The translations under genes and the position numbers were made by a program. Positions 22,001-33,125 of a stretch of 64,000 nucleotides of DNA are shown piece after piece. Each line of letters starts with the position of its first letter. Within the stretch, counting starts at the first letter, position 1. The notes beneath the pieces are model-generated. The model saw only the letters and a list, made by a program, of their open reading frames with translations, did no database searches and was not told where the DNA came from. Origin of the DNA: Phoma sp. XZ068 (taxonomy: Eukaryota > Ascomycota > Dothideomycetes > Pleosporales > Didymellaceae); the NCBI GenBank assembly GCA_004835665.1, contig ML240445.1, positions 1,178,001-1,242,000 of the forward strand, given 5' to 3'.

Positions 22001-23286
22001 GTAAGGTTGGCAAAGTTCCTGATCTCTTCCAGAAGAGGCCATGGCAACTGACGCTTGCTCGACTTGGCTTCCCTCTGCGCACCAGGGGTCGATACAGGAG
22101 CGGGGTCACTGTCCTGCGGTACTGAGCCTGGTATCTCGAAGTACGAATCAACACCCTCATCCTGCGGCGTCTGAACGGCTGATGCGGGTCGGGATGCCTG
22201 CTGCAACGACTGTGTTAAAGCGCTGGCGTCGACCTCCTCACAGAGAGTGGAAAGAGTCTTATCAGTAAGCCGGCGGTCCTTTGATCGCACATCTCGTTTT
22301 TGTTGCTCGTCCGGGCCCTCGGCATCCTTGAAGACACGAAGAAAGTGACTTGCTTTCCGGCTGCGTCCTGATGATGTTTGCTCCGTCTTAGGCAATGTTG
22401 CTTCTATCTTCTTTACTGCTTGCTCGTCCAATGTTGGATCTTCGTGTGCGGCGCTGCCTCTGAAAGGCACAGGCTTTCCTTCTCGCCACTCTCTGTTCCG
22501 GCGTCTTTCCTCAGTATCGGTCAGCGCCTTGTTCAAGGCCGAATGGGCATCTGCGTTGTGTGGTGTCGACGATCGGCGGATGGGAGAGTCGACGGGGCTC
22601 ATGTAGGGCGGGGGGCTCTGACGGGCGGCTTCGAGACCCATGACGGATTCGATTGGAATGTGTTGGGCGAATTGGGTACTTAGAATGGATTGGGGATCTT
22701 GCAGAGCGGCGGGAGGGTACGTTGATTCCTTCCTGCGAAACAAGGGCGGGTCAATCAGTCTCCTCTGGAGCGGCACGGGTGCGGCCATCTCTGATAAGCT
22801 GTGTTCGGGAGCATCGTCGTTTGAGTCTGCCGTAGGCGCTGCTGCGTTGGCTCGAGGGGAGGAAATGGGGCTGTCCGACGCTAGATAGGTGGTCGAAAAG
22901 ATGCTGTCGCGCTCGTCCAGCTGGGGGCGATCGAAGGACGACTGCCAGAGGCTCTTCTCTGGGGCGATCGGCGCCGTCTTGGAGCGACCAGTCTGCGAAA
23001 GCTTCCTGGGTGTCACCGCAGGCTCTGCAGGCTCATGAGAACGCCGAGAGGGAGTCGGGGTGCCATGGCTGGAGCCGGGGCTGCGCGGCGCATTTGACCT
23101 CACCGATGCGGGGGGTGAGGTATTTCCTTGGGCGTCCAAATGCGGTGACATGGGGGTGACATTGGTCACGCTCGCTGTGAGGCACTCGTCGGTAGGCGTG
23201 GCAGACCGTGTGGCAGATGTTGCCGGACGGGCCTGGGGAAAGTCGCCGCGGGCCAGGACAGCCGTCGTTGGGCGCGGCAAGGGCAC
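19094..23286 (-). CDS. KCS1: inositol hexakisphosphate kinase (KCS1/IP6K family)
   Basis: Synthesises 5-pyrophosphorylated inositol phosphates (5-IP7) from IP6, which signal phosphate status and other processes. Two exons (23286-21182, 21071-19094) with a 110-nt intron encode 1360 aa. The first ~650 residues are disordered and Ser/Pro-rich. The kinase then opens with LKPYNHQVGGHSTVYRFS, spans the intron at LLDFLPR-YIGVLNVTY, and is interrupted by a ~350-residue disordered, Lys-rich insert. The diagnostic PxxxDxKxG motif PCVLDLKMG lies at about residues 1083-1091, with GYRFYASSLLMLYD at about 1195-1208 and the metal-binding DFANC near 1269-1273. A Pro/Ser/Ala insert separates the last two motifs. 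Long disordered N-termini and inserts are typical of fungal Kcs1. The ATG at 23286 is the first in frame; an extra 5' exon is possible. Confidence 0.94.
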
Positions 23287-24288
23287 AATGCGGCCGACTT
23301 AGCGTGTGAGGGGTGCGATGGGCGCGAGGCCTGGCGGGCGCGCGGGCGGACGGGTGCTGGTTGGAGGACTTCGCGTTCGCTGAGCGTGCGCAGTTGGGAG
23401 CAGCGAGTGAGGATTGCGGCAGACCCACGTTCCGATCTTGAGGGGACTTGTGTGGACGGCCGTCACGCTCCAAGAAGCGGCGCACAGATAATTGGCGAAA
23501 GCTCAAGCCAATGACGTCGCGTGTGCTGCACCACCACTGATGACCTTCGCGCTGCGTTGTGTGCGCTCAGTACTTAGAGCGAGCGTTGCGTCTGGTACGA
23601 TTGTGGTGTTGCTTGCAGGATACAGCTCACTCAATTTTGGCCGCCCTTGCGCAATCGCTTGCTTGCTGGCACCTTCTGCAATCAGGGAGTTGGGTACCCC
23701 TATGGCTTGGGCAGGAGCAAGTGGGTCTCACCAAACAATACGGCATCGTTATCGCGTCCATCCAGGCATGCATTGCCCTCAACGTGGGATCACACATTGG
23801 CTCTACGCACACCGTCACCTTGTCGTCGTCGAATCGTAACAAGCTGTCATAGATTGCCTTTTGGTTCGAGCTAGACGTCTCTCCCGCCCTCCGCGTCTCC
23901 CATCTGTCGTACCAAAACCTTGCACCAGCCAGCCTTTGAGCATAACCTTTCCCAGGTTCCATCGCCAGCTCGGTCGCGGAGACACAAGCTTCCTCCCTTC
24001 TGGGCCACTTGTGCAGCGATATGCAAGGTGCGGTCCCACGACTCGTTTTCGCCCAATCACTCAGGAACGTGGCCGCTCACCGCAACTGCAACCACGCTGC
24101 TGTCGCACCCTGCCTATATCAACCGCGCCTGCAGCCTTCCGGCACTGATACCGGCGAGTGGTAAATGAACGTACCACTGAGAGCGAGTGCGAGTTGACGA
24201 GCGTGAAGAAATAGCATTTCTGCCGGCGTGGCTTCCACCGTTCTGTGTTGTGGTGCAAATACTGTTTCTTCAGTATCTCAACCACGTT
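23287..24288. other. KCS1 upstream region
   Basis: About 1 kb between two minus-strand genes. It contains the KCS1 promoter and leader and the 3' flank of the 24289-26472 gene. No gene is supported; the overlapping frames are short and non-conserved in appearance. Confidence 0.5.
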
Positions 24289-26472
24289 TCAAGGTTCATT
24301 GTTTAGGCTCTTCAGAAAACAGTCAGTGAAGTCGGCATTCGGGCCGAAATCCAGCGACGTGTGAAAATCAAGTTGCGGTAGCTCAACGTCATTTGTAGTG
24401 CGCTTTGGTGATTGTGATGTGAGCTTTAGCGAGTACAATGATGACTTCGCATGGGCGAAGCTGCACATGGTCGAGGTGTTCTTATCTTTGAGCGGCACTC
24501 GCTCTACAGATGGTGTAGGGCTCTTCGCAGTCATATTCTCCCCCAACTTCGAAGTCAAAGCAAACCGCAGGCTGCTTTGCCGTGGTTGTTGGCTTTTCTT
24601 CTTCACCGTACTGAATGCGAATGGGGATGCTGCGTTGAAAAGGTCTTGTGTGCTGATTGGTGGACCATGGATTGAATCATCCCCAGCCAAGGCACCGAAT
24701 GAATCGTCTACACGAGGATTGAATACCGAGAGAGGTGTAATGGCAGGACTGGGTTGAGGTAGCAGCGGCGGTGGTGTGTTCTCTGCTGGCTGTGACCAGG
24801 GTCGCAGGGTCGCAGATGAGGTTGATGACGGTGACGAATCCTCCTGAAACTCCAGTTGTGCTAATAGCATCGCAGCTTGTGTAGAGAACTGTGAGTACTT
24901 AGACTTGTATGACTCTTGCTGCCCATCCTTGTGCTGCCCATCCTTGTGCTGCTGTTCTACTTCTTGTCCTTGGGCCTCCTCTTCCTGCTCCTGGGTGGCA
25001 CTTTGTTCCATTGCATCAGCATCAGTATTCGAAGTCATATGTTCAACTACCTCAGCCTCGACAGCAGAAACCATTGCCTTTGCATCTAAGCCAGGTGGGT
25101 CGTTCGCCATCCTTGTGAGTGTTTGCGAGGAACTGAAACTGACGGCTCTTGGTCTTCCTTTCGATACGATGCTACCATCGTCCTTTGGCTGACCGACTCT
25201 TCTGTACATGAACCCTGTAGATGAAGCTGGTGCTGGAGAGGCGACCAGGTTGTGACGCAGCTTCTTCGGTAGATTGGCTTCCTTCGCGGTATATCGAATT
25301 GATGATGATGACTGTTGTTTCGTTGCTGATCTGGGCATCAAACTGGCCAGGCGCTCGGCAGATCTCCGTATGTCCTCTCGTGAAGGTGGTGTCTGACTTC
25401 TCACTCCTGCAGCTCCGCGTGTCGGACTCGACTGAGGCACCTGAACTGTACTCGAGGCCTTGTACGTAGTGGCGGGGACAATTGTGTCAAAACTCTGTGC
25501 ATATTGTGGCTGTGGTAAGTGTGTTTCCAGGGAGGTGCTAGCCGAGTCTTTCAAGAGACAGGAAGGAGTTTCGGCAGCCACTGTTGGCTGCGCATATTGC
25601 GCGGCTTGGCTGCTGCGAGCTTCCTCTTCTTGCGCCGAGTCCGCTCGCAGCCGCGAGGAGTCTGATACGGCTGTCGACGATGTAGAATTTGTGGGGTTCT
25701 GTTCAGGATGACCATGCTCCAGAACTACAGCTGGATCGGCAGACAACGATTGCTCCGTTGAGGCTGCGGTGCTCGATTGCCATGCCTCTGGTGGTGTTGC
25801 ACGGATGGGCAATGGGCGACCGCCCAGAGGTTCTTTGGGCGGCGCGAGCTGTAAGCTCTTTCGAGGATTGAATCTACGATCTTTCTCGCGCGGTTTGGTT
25901 GGAGACTTATCCATTTGACTGCTCGCTGGGAGAGCCACGGACGCAGCAGGACGACGTAACCAGAATGGATTTGTAGGGCTGCCGTTGGCCGTGAATTGGT
26001 TGGTCTCGAAGCTGGAGGAACCAGCCGCGCAAGAGATGTCCTCTTCGTCTGGTATGGGGGCTGTCGCTGGTAGTGGCTCCAGCTCAGGCAGACTGTGTAA
26101 GCTCTCTTGACCATGTCCAACAGCCCGAGAAGCCTCAGGAGAATTGATCTGTGATGCCTTCGGCCTTTTCTTTTGGCCCTCTCGTTTCTCGGCTATGCTC
26201 TTGCTCTGTCCGTCTAGTCTTGCTGTCACATCCTCCGCCCACGGATTCTTCCATTCCTTTGTGAAGGGGCCTTTGAGGCGAGCTGTGAGTATGAGTGGTG
26301 GTCTTCCCCGCAGGTATTGCAATGCGATGGCTTCGACTCTTCTCCGCTTTGCCGTCTGGAGTTGTGCGTCGTGATGTTCGGCGGGGAGGTGCTCCACAAG
26401 GTCACTGGGGTCGACAGATGAGGCGCTGAAGTCGAGTCCCCGCTTCAGGTAAGGATGTAGGGTAGGGGGCAT
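24289..26472 (-). CDS. uncharacterised disordered nuclear-type protein, 727 aa
   Basis: A single uninterrupted 727-codon frame. The N-terminal 90 residues look conserved and folded: MPPTLHPYLKRGLDF, a basic KRRRVEAIALQYLRGRPPL element that may include a nuclear localisation signal, and GPFTKEWKNPWAEDV. The rest is Ser/Pro/Gln-rich and low-complexity. A Gln/Glu-rich stretch near residues 500-525 contains a short perfect tandem (QHKDG twice) before YSQFSTQAAMLLAQLEFQED. The C-terminus is LDFGPNADFTDCFLKSLNNEP. No catalytic domain is visible and I cannot name the family. Similar Pezizomycotina proteins are usually annotated as hypothetical. It is divergent to the Cdc11/Nud1 gene with a ~660-bp shared promoter. 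Confidence 0.8.
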   Translation of the reverse strand: MPPTLHPYLKRGLDFSASSVDPSDLVEHLPAEHHDAQLQTAKRRRVEAIALQYLRGRPPLILTARLKGPFTKEWKNPWAEDVTARLDGQSKSIAEKREGQKKRPKASQINSPEASRAVGHGQESLHSLPELEPLPATAPIPDEEDISCAAGSSSFETNQFTANGSPTNPFWLRRPAASVALPASSQMDKSPTKPREKDRRFNPRKSLQLAPPKEPLGGRPLPIRATPPEAWQSSTAASTEQSLSADPAVVLEHGHPEQNPTNSTSSTAVSDSSRLRADSAQEEEARSSQAAQYAQPTVAAETPSCLLKDSASTSLETHLPQPQYAQSFDTIVPATTYKASSTVQVPQSSPTRGAAGVRSQTPPSREDIRRSAERLASLMPRSATKQQSSSSIRYTAKEANLPKKLRHNLVASPAPASSTGFMYRRVGQPKDDGSIVSKGRPRAVSFSSSQTLTRMANDPPGLDAKAMVSAVEAEVVEHMTSNTDADAMEQSATQEQEEEAQGQEVEQQHKDGQHKDGQQESYKSKYSQFSTQAAMLLAQLEFQEDSSPSSTSSATLRPWSQPAENTPPPLLPQPSPAITPLSVFNPRVDDSFGALAGDDSIHGPPISTQDLFNAASPFAFSTVKKKSQQPRQSSLRFALTSKLGENMTAKSPTPSVERVPLKDKNTSTMCSFAHAKSSLYSLKLTSQSPKRTTNDVELPQLDFHTSLDFGPNADFTDCFLKSLNNEP
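24926..24956. repeat. 15-bp perfect tandem duplication in coding DNA
   Basis: The 15-bp unit CTGCCCATCCTTGTG occurs twice in direct succession and adds one extra five-residue HKDGQ unit to the Gln/Glu-rich region of the 24289-26472 gene. It is a likely length-polymorphic microrepeat. Confidence 0.8.
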
Positions 26473-27130
26473 GGCCTATGTACGACGCAGGCAGCCTGTA
26501 TCTGGCCTACTGCTCCACCCTGAGGCTGCCCGCAAAACGACCTGGCGTCTTGTCGATCGACTGCTCCACTCTCGAGCCTGCCTGCAGTGCGTCCGGAACG
26601 CTGTTGCTGGCGGTGACGTGACGGCTGTATGTCAAAAACAGGTGGCGCGAGGCTATCGTGCATGTCCGGGACCGTGGCTACCAGCAGAAACACACCAAGG
26701 CCTAGAGGGCTGAGTGGGGCAGACAATCAGTCGCAATCAGCGTGCATAGGACAGCATGCGGTCGCGCGGCTCCAGGCTTTCGCAGGTCATCTTGCTCGGT
26801 ACGGGATGGTTTGCGGGCGGCATGACGGAGCGCGCGAGATGTTGCTGTGGCAACGGGCAAGCGCTGTCGATTTGGCGTCGATCGGCCAGCTCACCGCATC
26901 CGTGTTGAGGCTAGGAAGGCAGGAATACAAGCCCACCCAGTCCATTTGTATTCATTCACCGACTCCTGCTACGCGCCCACGGCTCTGCTCGCGCAATTGG
27001 GGCCTTCTCTGTCGCATGCCGCCCGCGCACACCCTGCGTCTGCCATAACGCGCGCCCGCTGCAGACTGCGACCACAACAAACCTCGCGTTCGCCCTCGGC
27101 ACCGCTGCGACACGGCGACCGGACGCACTG
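26473..27130. other. divergent promoter region
   Basis: About 660 bp between two divergently transcribed genes. The right half is C/A-rich, typical of the leader of the 27131 gene. Nothing else is seen. Confidence 0.5.
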
Positions 27131-30100
27131 ATGGCCGGCAACATGTCGCAGCCATGGCTCGATGATCTGAGCGAGGAGTGGGTACCGCAGCAATCCACCC
27201 CGCCAGCAGAGGACCCCGTGCCTGCACCCACGCCCACCGCCCAAAGTGCGCCGCCCAAGCCGCGCAGTCGACTCCCCCGCCCCAGACAGTCGCCGGGCTC
27301 CTTGTCAGAGATCCAGCCACGCAGCGACCTGCGACCGACCAAGCAGCGCACCGCCCTGGCCGAGCGCAGCCACAGCGACACCAACGTCTCGCCCATTGCC
27401 TCGCGCGAAGCATCCCACGTCATCGACCCCGCCCGCGAGGCCTCGCAGTCCTTCACAACAGACTCCCAAGACTCGATCCTATACGGCACCGTCGCCCACA
27501 ACACGGTCGCAAAATCGTCGGCGCGCGCGAATGGCTACTACGAGACCCCAGAGTGGAAGCGCCGGCTGGTCAAGGGCGAGGGGAGCGAGCAGAAGGACCT
27601 GTTTGGCCCGAGCGGCCTAGAGAACATCTTCGCCAAGCCCACGGGCAGCACATCAGAGGACGCTCCGCAGTCGAAACGTAAGCTAGGCATGCTGAGGGGG
27701 CTGGCTGCGATACCCTCGAGTCCGCCCCCATGGCCAGCTGCAGCCAACGACTCGGAGCTCGACCACTCCGTCTCCCAGGCGGGAAGTCAAGTGCACCACC
27801 GACAGGACTCGCCACAAGAAGACTCAATCGCAGATCCCGAGGACTCACTCTCGCAGGCCCACCAGGAGCCTGCCCGGACCGTGAGCGGCCAGATCGAGTT
27901 CGAAAACGAGCAGTTCAGCCCAGTCTTCATCAACACCGAGCTTGAGATTGGGCAGACCCCCAACCCCGCCCTCAACTTCAGAGGCTCTGAACTGGCCAAT
28001 AGACTACGACAGATTGGCTCGCCGCCGCCTGAACACCACGACTCGATACCCGAGGAAAGCTCGCTGAACTACACCCGAGACGACTCGTCCTTCGCCAGGA
28101 TACAGGACGACTCACTGCCCGAAGGTCTGCCAGCCGGGACACCGGACATTGCAGATGTTGGACGATTTGTCGAGCTTCGAAGAGGGGGGTACTCTAGAGA
28201 AGGCTCCTTTAGACGACGGCCACTCAGTCCATCACCTGAGAGAGTAGCTACAGCCCAAGGCACGGGCCGCAGCAATCTCTCCATCCAGACAGCTGTAAAG
28301 GACACCCAACACACTGCCAACGATTCGGCTATCGTAGACGACGAAGATGACCCAAAGACACCGCGGCGACGAGCGAACCAATTCCTGAGCCCCGACCGGG
28401 CAAAGAGCGCAGCAAGTCCCCTGAAATTGTTTGGTGCACACGACACATTCACGAGCAACCGGTTGATAAGACGCTTGAGCCAGCTAGAGTACAAACCAGA
28501 CTCGACCACTTCCAGCAGTGTGCAAGACAGCAAGGCTGAAATTCCAAGGCCCGTGCAGAACAAATCAAGGTTGACTTCAGTAGAAGAGGTCAGCCTCTTA
28601 CACAGCGGTATATCGCAAACAACAGATGCGCATCAGTCATCTCCACGTCGAGTGAGTGCCTTTGGACAAGGCCAGCTTAACAAGTACCAGTTCGACGCCG
28701 ACTACTCCGTACTTTCTACAGAAATTTCAGACGCCCAGGATGATAGTGCACCTGAGGATTCGCCCACGAGTGATGTCGCTCCTCCGGGCAGTCGTCCGCC
28801 TTTCAAGTTTCAGCTCGATGAGTCGCCCACCCGCGGATCGTCGCGAACCACAAGACAGCCGTCGCGGCATATTTCGAATCCCTTCAGGACAGCGAGTCGA
28901 TCAGGGCCGCAGTTCAAACGCCATGTTTCTCCTGAAAAAATCGAGGAACAGTTGGATGAACACCAGGATTACGCGGATGGCAAGCGCGGCCCAACTTCGC
29001 CTTTCAAGAACCCAACACCAAAGCGTCGGAGAACCATCAACGATACTTTTGAGGAAAGCGAAGTGACTGATTCTCGCAACGACGCAGGGTTGCCCCCAAC
29101 GCAAGACTCGCATGCAGCAATACAGGCAGTCATCGCACAAAAACAAGATGTTGATCGAGCTGCACCCGTCAACCCAGCAGACCCGGATATTCTGGCTCGA
29201 CGGCACATTCTGAGACCTCGCAACCCGACTCCCAGCCAGCGAAGGCGCGAGGAGATCGAAGCTGAAATCATGGAGGCTACAGAGGCTTTCATTCAAGCTT
29301 CACCGAAGCTGAACACGATACGTGAACAGCTGGAGCCATCCATGGTCTCGGATGAGAGTGACGAGCAAGACCGAGCCGCTGCAGTCGCAAGTGAGGTTGC
29401 CATGTTTACCATGAAGCGGCAAGCCATGCGAAACCAGAACCGCAAGCGATCTGTGACGACGCAGGACTTTTTGGACGAAGCGCTTAAGATCATGAACTTT
29501 ATTCGAACCAAGGGCAGACCAACGAGTGGGCTTGGAGATCTCGAAGAGGCATCTGAGTTCGACATGCCAGAGGATACAAGCGAACAGCCCTCGACTTCAC
29601 TCACATTCGAACGACCACCTAGTCGAGAAGGCCATCGGTCTGCCTGGCGAAATCCCAACAATCGTGAGTCGGATCCGAATGTCATCTCACATTTGCGAAA
29701 GTACGAGGAAAACGAGTCGGATTCATTCTTAAACTCGTCACTGGATTCAGTAAAAATCTCAAGAGTGAACAGTGCAGGGCAGCGGGAAATCCGCGTAAGT
29801 GTTGAGAAGGAAAACATTCGGGTTGGTGATCATCGCAGTCGACCTTTCGGTCCAGAGAGCGAATACGATCCCAACGATGCCCGACCTCAAACTGGCCAAT
29901 CCGCCGGATCGTCTTTGGGACACACTATCGCTACAAACATATCACGCCGCTCTGACCAAGTTGCAACTCTCGCACCGGAGGCAGTAGCGCATCTGATTCC
30001 ACACCAGATAGCAGGCATGAGCTTCAACCGTGAGAAGAAGATTTGGGTCCGCCAGAAGAGTCCTTCGAAAGAACACCGCCTCCCCGAGGAGGAACACAGT

Positions 30101-32520
30101 AGCATGAACCAAAGCGAAGAGGACCCGTTTGGCAATATCCCCGATCTGTCGGTGAGCGAAAACAGAAGCAGCACTGCGCAGACAGCGACGCCCGCACACC
30201 CTCAACCTACAGCAGAAACCCTCCTAGAAGACGATGAGGTTGAAGACGAAGCCCGCCCAATGACATGCGTAAGCTCTGTACCTTCAAAAGCTTCCAACAA
30301 CTTTGGATGGAGCTTTACAAAGACAGAAACACGAGCCACATCTTGTAGTACACAGGTACCACGCAAACGCAGCGCTCAAAAGGCTCAACCGCTTCAGACG
30401 ACTTACGCAATCCCGGAATCCGACGAAGACGACATCGAGCACGAGATCCAATTTTTCGAGGGCCGCACTGCTGCTACGCCAAATGCACCACATGCCCGCG
30501 TCCGCAATATCACAATCTCTTTCGCAGAGCGGGAGGCAGGTGACCATGAAAGACGACATACAGAACCTCCTCACCACTTTGGGCAACCGCAACGAGGGTT
30601 TTCAGGACCAACATGGCCTCATGCAAATGGCACAAGTACGCTGCCCAGAACACGGCCAAACCAGAGACCAAGATTCACTGGCGAGGGTGACCTATCGATT
30701 CTTGAAGAATTACCTTCGAGAAACTACCGAATGGAGCTGTCAATGAATGTCTCTGCACCGGTCCTTGGGCAAGGCAAGCAAGACACATTACTGGTAGCAC
30801 CATCGTCGCCAATGAAGGGAGACGTCACATTCATGCTCAGTGATCTTCCTGACTTCACTCTCAACCAGATCGACGAGTTCGATCACCCAGATCGAGTAGT
30901 CGTCAAGCACGATGGGACTCGATACTCCAAATCACTCGAGGATCGTTATGCCCAGGGTACTGCTGAGCTTGTAAAAGCACTACAGGACATTGAGCCGGAC
31001 GAGCCTTATTGGGAGGACCTTCGCGAAGTTACCTTGCGCGGAAAGAACCTTGGTAGTCTCCACCGTCTCGATGAACTCTGCTACCGTCTTGAAGAGCTTG
31101 ATGTCTCAGACAATAAGATCAGCCAGGTCGAAGGCATCCCATATGCGATGCGAAGGCTGCAAGCACAGAACAATTCTCTCACTGGTCTTACATCATGGGC
31201 GGCATTGGGCAACTTGCAGCACCTGGACATTTCACACAATGACGTCGACAGTCTAGATGGACTCGCCGAGCTGGTCCATCTGCGGGTACTGAAGGTCAAC
31301 AACAACAAGCTCAAATCTCTTGATAGTATCTTGCATCTTGATGGTCTGATTGAGTTGTGTGCTGGAGGCAATGACATCGACTTAGTAGACTTTGCACGCT
31401 CAAACCTGTAAGTTGCGGTCTACATGTCCTTCTGCGCAGGCTGCTAACATAGTGTAGGAAATCACTGACCGATCTGGACCTGCGAAAGAATCGCTTGCTA
31501 GAAGTACGGAATGTGCATCGCCTGCCGCAGCTCCAGCATTTAAACCTTGGTATGTAACAATCGAGCCCCAGCACGATTGAACTAACCAGTGCAGATGACA
31601 ATGAACTTGACGAGTTCCCATTGTCTGACATGCCGTCCGAACCATGCAAGCATCTTCGATCCATCCGGATCTGCCGGAACGGTATGACACTGCTTGATGT
31701 CGACGGAAACTTCCCGAGACTCGAATCTCTCTATGTTGATGGCAATTCTTTAACACACGTCACCGGTCTTGAGCATCTACGACATCTCCGCACTTTCTCA
31801 GCAAGGGAACAAATCCTAGGGACAGACTCAGATGCGGAAACCTGCGTGGGCAACCTGGTCAGGAACACCGACGTGCATAATCTTTACATTTCCCTTAACC
31901 CCGCATACACTCTGGGTATTACACAACACCTCATGAACCTCCAGCGACTTGAACTCGCATCTATGGGTTTGAAGGAATTACCCGACAATTTCGGACAGCT
32001 GACGCCGAACATTCGTTCGATAAACCTCAACTTCAATTCTTTACAAGACCTCCGGCCATTGCTGAACATCAAACGACTGAGCGAGCTGCTTCTGGCTGGC
32101 AATAAGCTTGAGCGTCTGCGCCAAAACGCAATGGTGCTAGGAAAGTTTCCATCTCTTTCGAAGCTTGACTGGCGTGACAACCCCGTTACACTCCGCTTCT
32201 ATGCTTCAGCCTCGGAAAATAGAATCATGTCGCTCAGACTGAACCCAGATGATGAGCAACTCACCGACCGCTTCGTGCTCCCACGTGGGGACACTGAAGC
32301 AGATGAGCAGCATCAGTCACGACTTGATTACGAGACTCGTATTAGACGCCGGGTTACCGAGATGATGCTGGCAAACCTCTGCCGGGACTTGCGCGAGCTT
32401 GATGGCCTGCCCTTTGACAAGGCCCGCGTCCTAGTCAAGGACGATGTTTGGGAGCGATTGACCATGCTTGGTGTTATTAGGCGCAAACAACCGGAGAAGA
32501 CGAATGACGACAACTACTAA
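27131..32520 (+). CDS. septation initiation network scaffold Cdc11/Nud1-like, LRR protein
   Basis: Spindle-pole-body scaffold of the SIN/mitotic exit network (S. pombe Cdc11, yeast Nud1), which anchors SIN/MEN components and couples mitotic exit to septation. Exons are 27131-31407, 31458-31549 and 31595-32520 (1764 aa). The N-terminus has the family motif QPWLDDLSEEWVPQQ. About 1200 disordered residues follow, with many SP/TP sites suited to CDK and Sid kinases and with KRR and PTPKRRRT clusters. Leucine-rich repeats start near residue 1290 (LREVTLRGKNLGSLHRLDEL, LEELDVSDNKISQVEGIPYA, LQHLDISHNDVDSL, LRVLKVNNNKLKSL) and continue through both small introns to LSKLDWRDNPVTLRFY. A conserved C-terminal cap (NLCRDLRELDGLPFDKARV) ends at 32520. 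A second ATG at 27143 (MSQPW) is an alternative start. Confidence 0.93.
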
Positions 32521-33125
32521 AACAATCGAAAGGCGAGGTGCACGGCGTTGTATCGTTGGACTATTCCTGGTAGGCACAAGCACTCTAACATGTTCGGCGC
32601 ATGAGAAGGCTTCGGCGTACAGGAATCAAACGTTGTGGGATCTTGGGTCCATTGTTTCGGCCCTTGGCGTTGGATGGGATTTTGAAGCATTATATACAGA
32701 AGCGAGCATCTCTTAAGCGCACGCAGGATGCGAAGTCTCGGTTCTAGCAGTTGTTTTTGTGCAAATTGAATCATCTCAATTCTTACAACAAAATATCTTA
32801 CAAAGCACAGTAGATGGTTGATATTATTATACATGAAATTTGCCACACAACATGTAGAATGGTGCATTATGCCATGTCACTTAGCTATATCGACTTACAC
32901 CTCAAAAAGGCGGCTTTCTGTTGTTCGACAACACCAGGAGGCCACTGTACACATGTCAGGCTCCCCGCAATCGATCTGAAACGGCAACTGACCGCTTGAG
33001 TCTGTGCGCTACGCACAGCCAATCAAAACAGCCCTTCTTTGACAACGACCGTAGGAGCCCACATTTCTCCAACTCAGCATGAACCTCACTTAAACATCGT
33101 TTCTCCTTCTCTCTATATTCACAAC
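32521..33125. other. intergenic region
   Basis: About 600 bp between two plus-strand genes: AT-rich 3' flank of the scaffold gene, then the C/T-rich leader of the UNC-45 gene from about 33060. No gene is seen. Confidence 0.5.

Noticed and set aside
33039..33125. N-terminal extension of the UNC-45/She4 protein
   Set aside because: The longer frame starts at a non-ATG codon; the first ATG is 33126 and fits the helical N-terminus.
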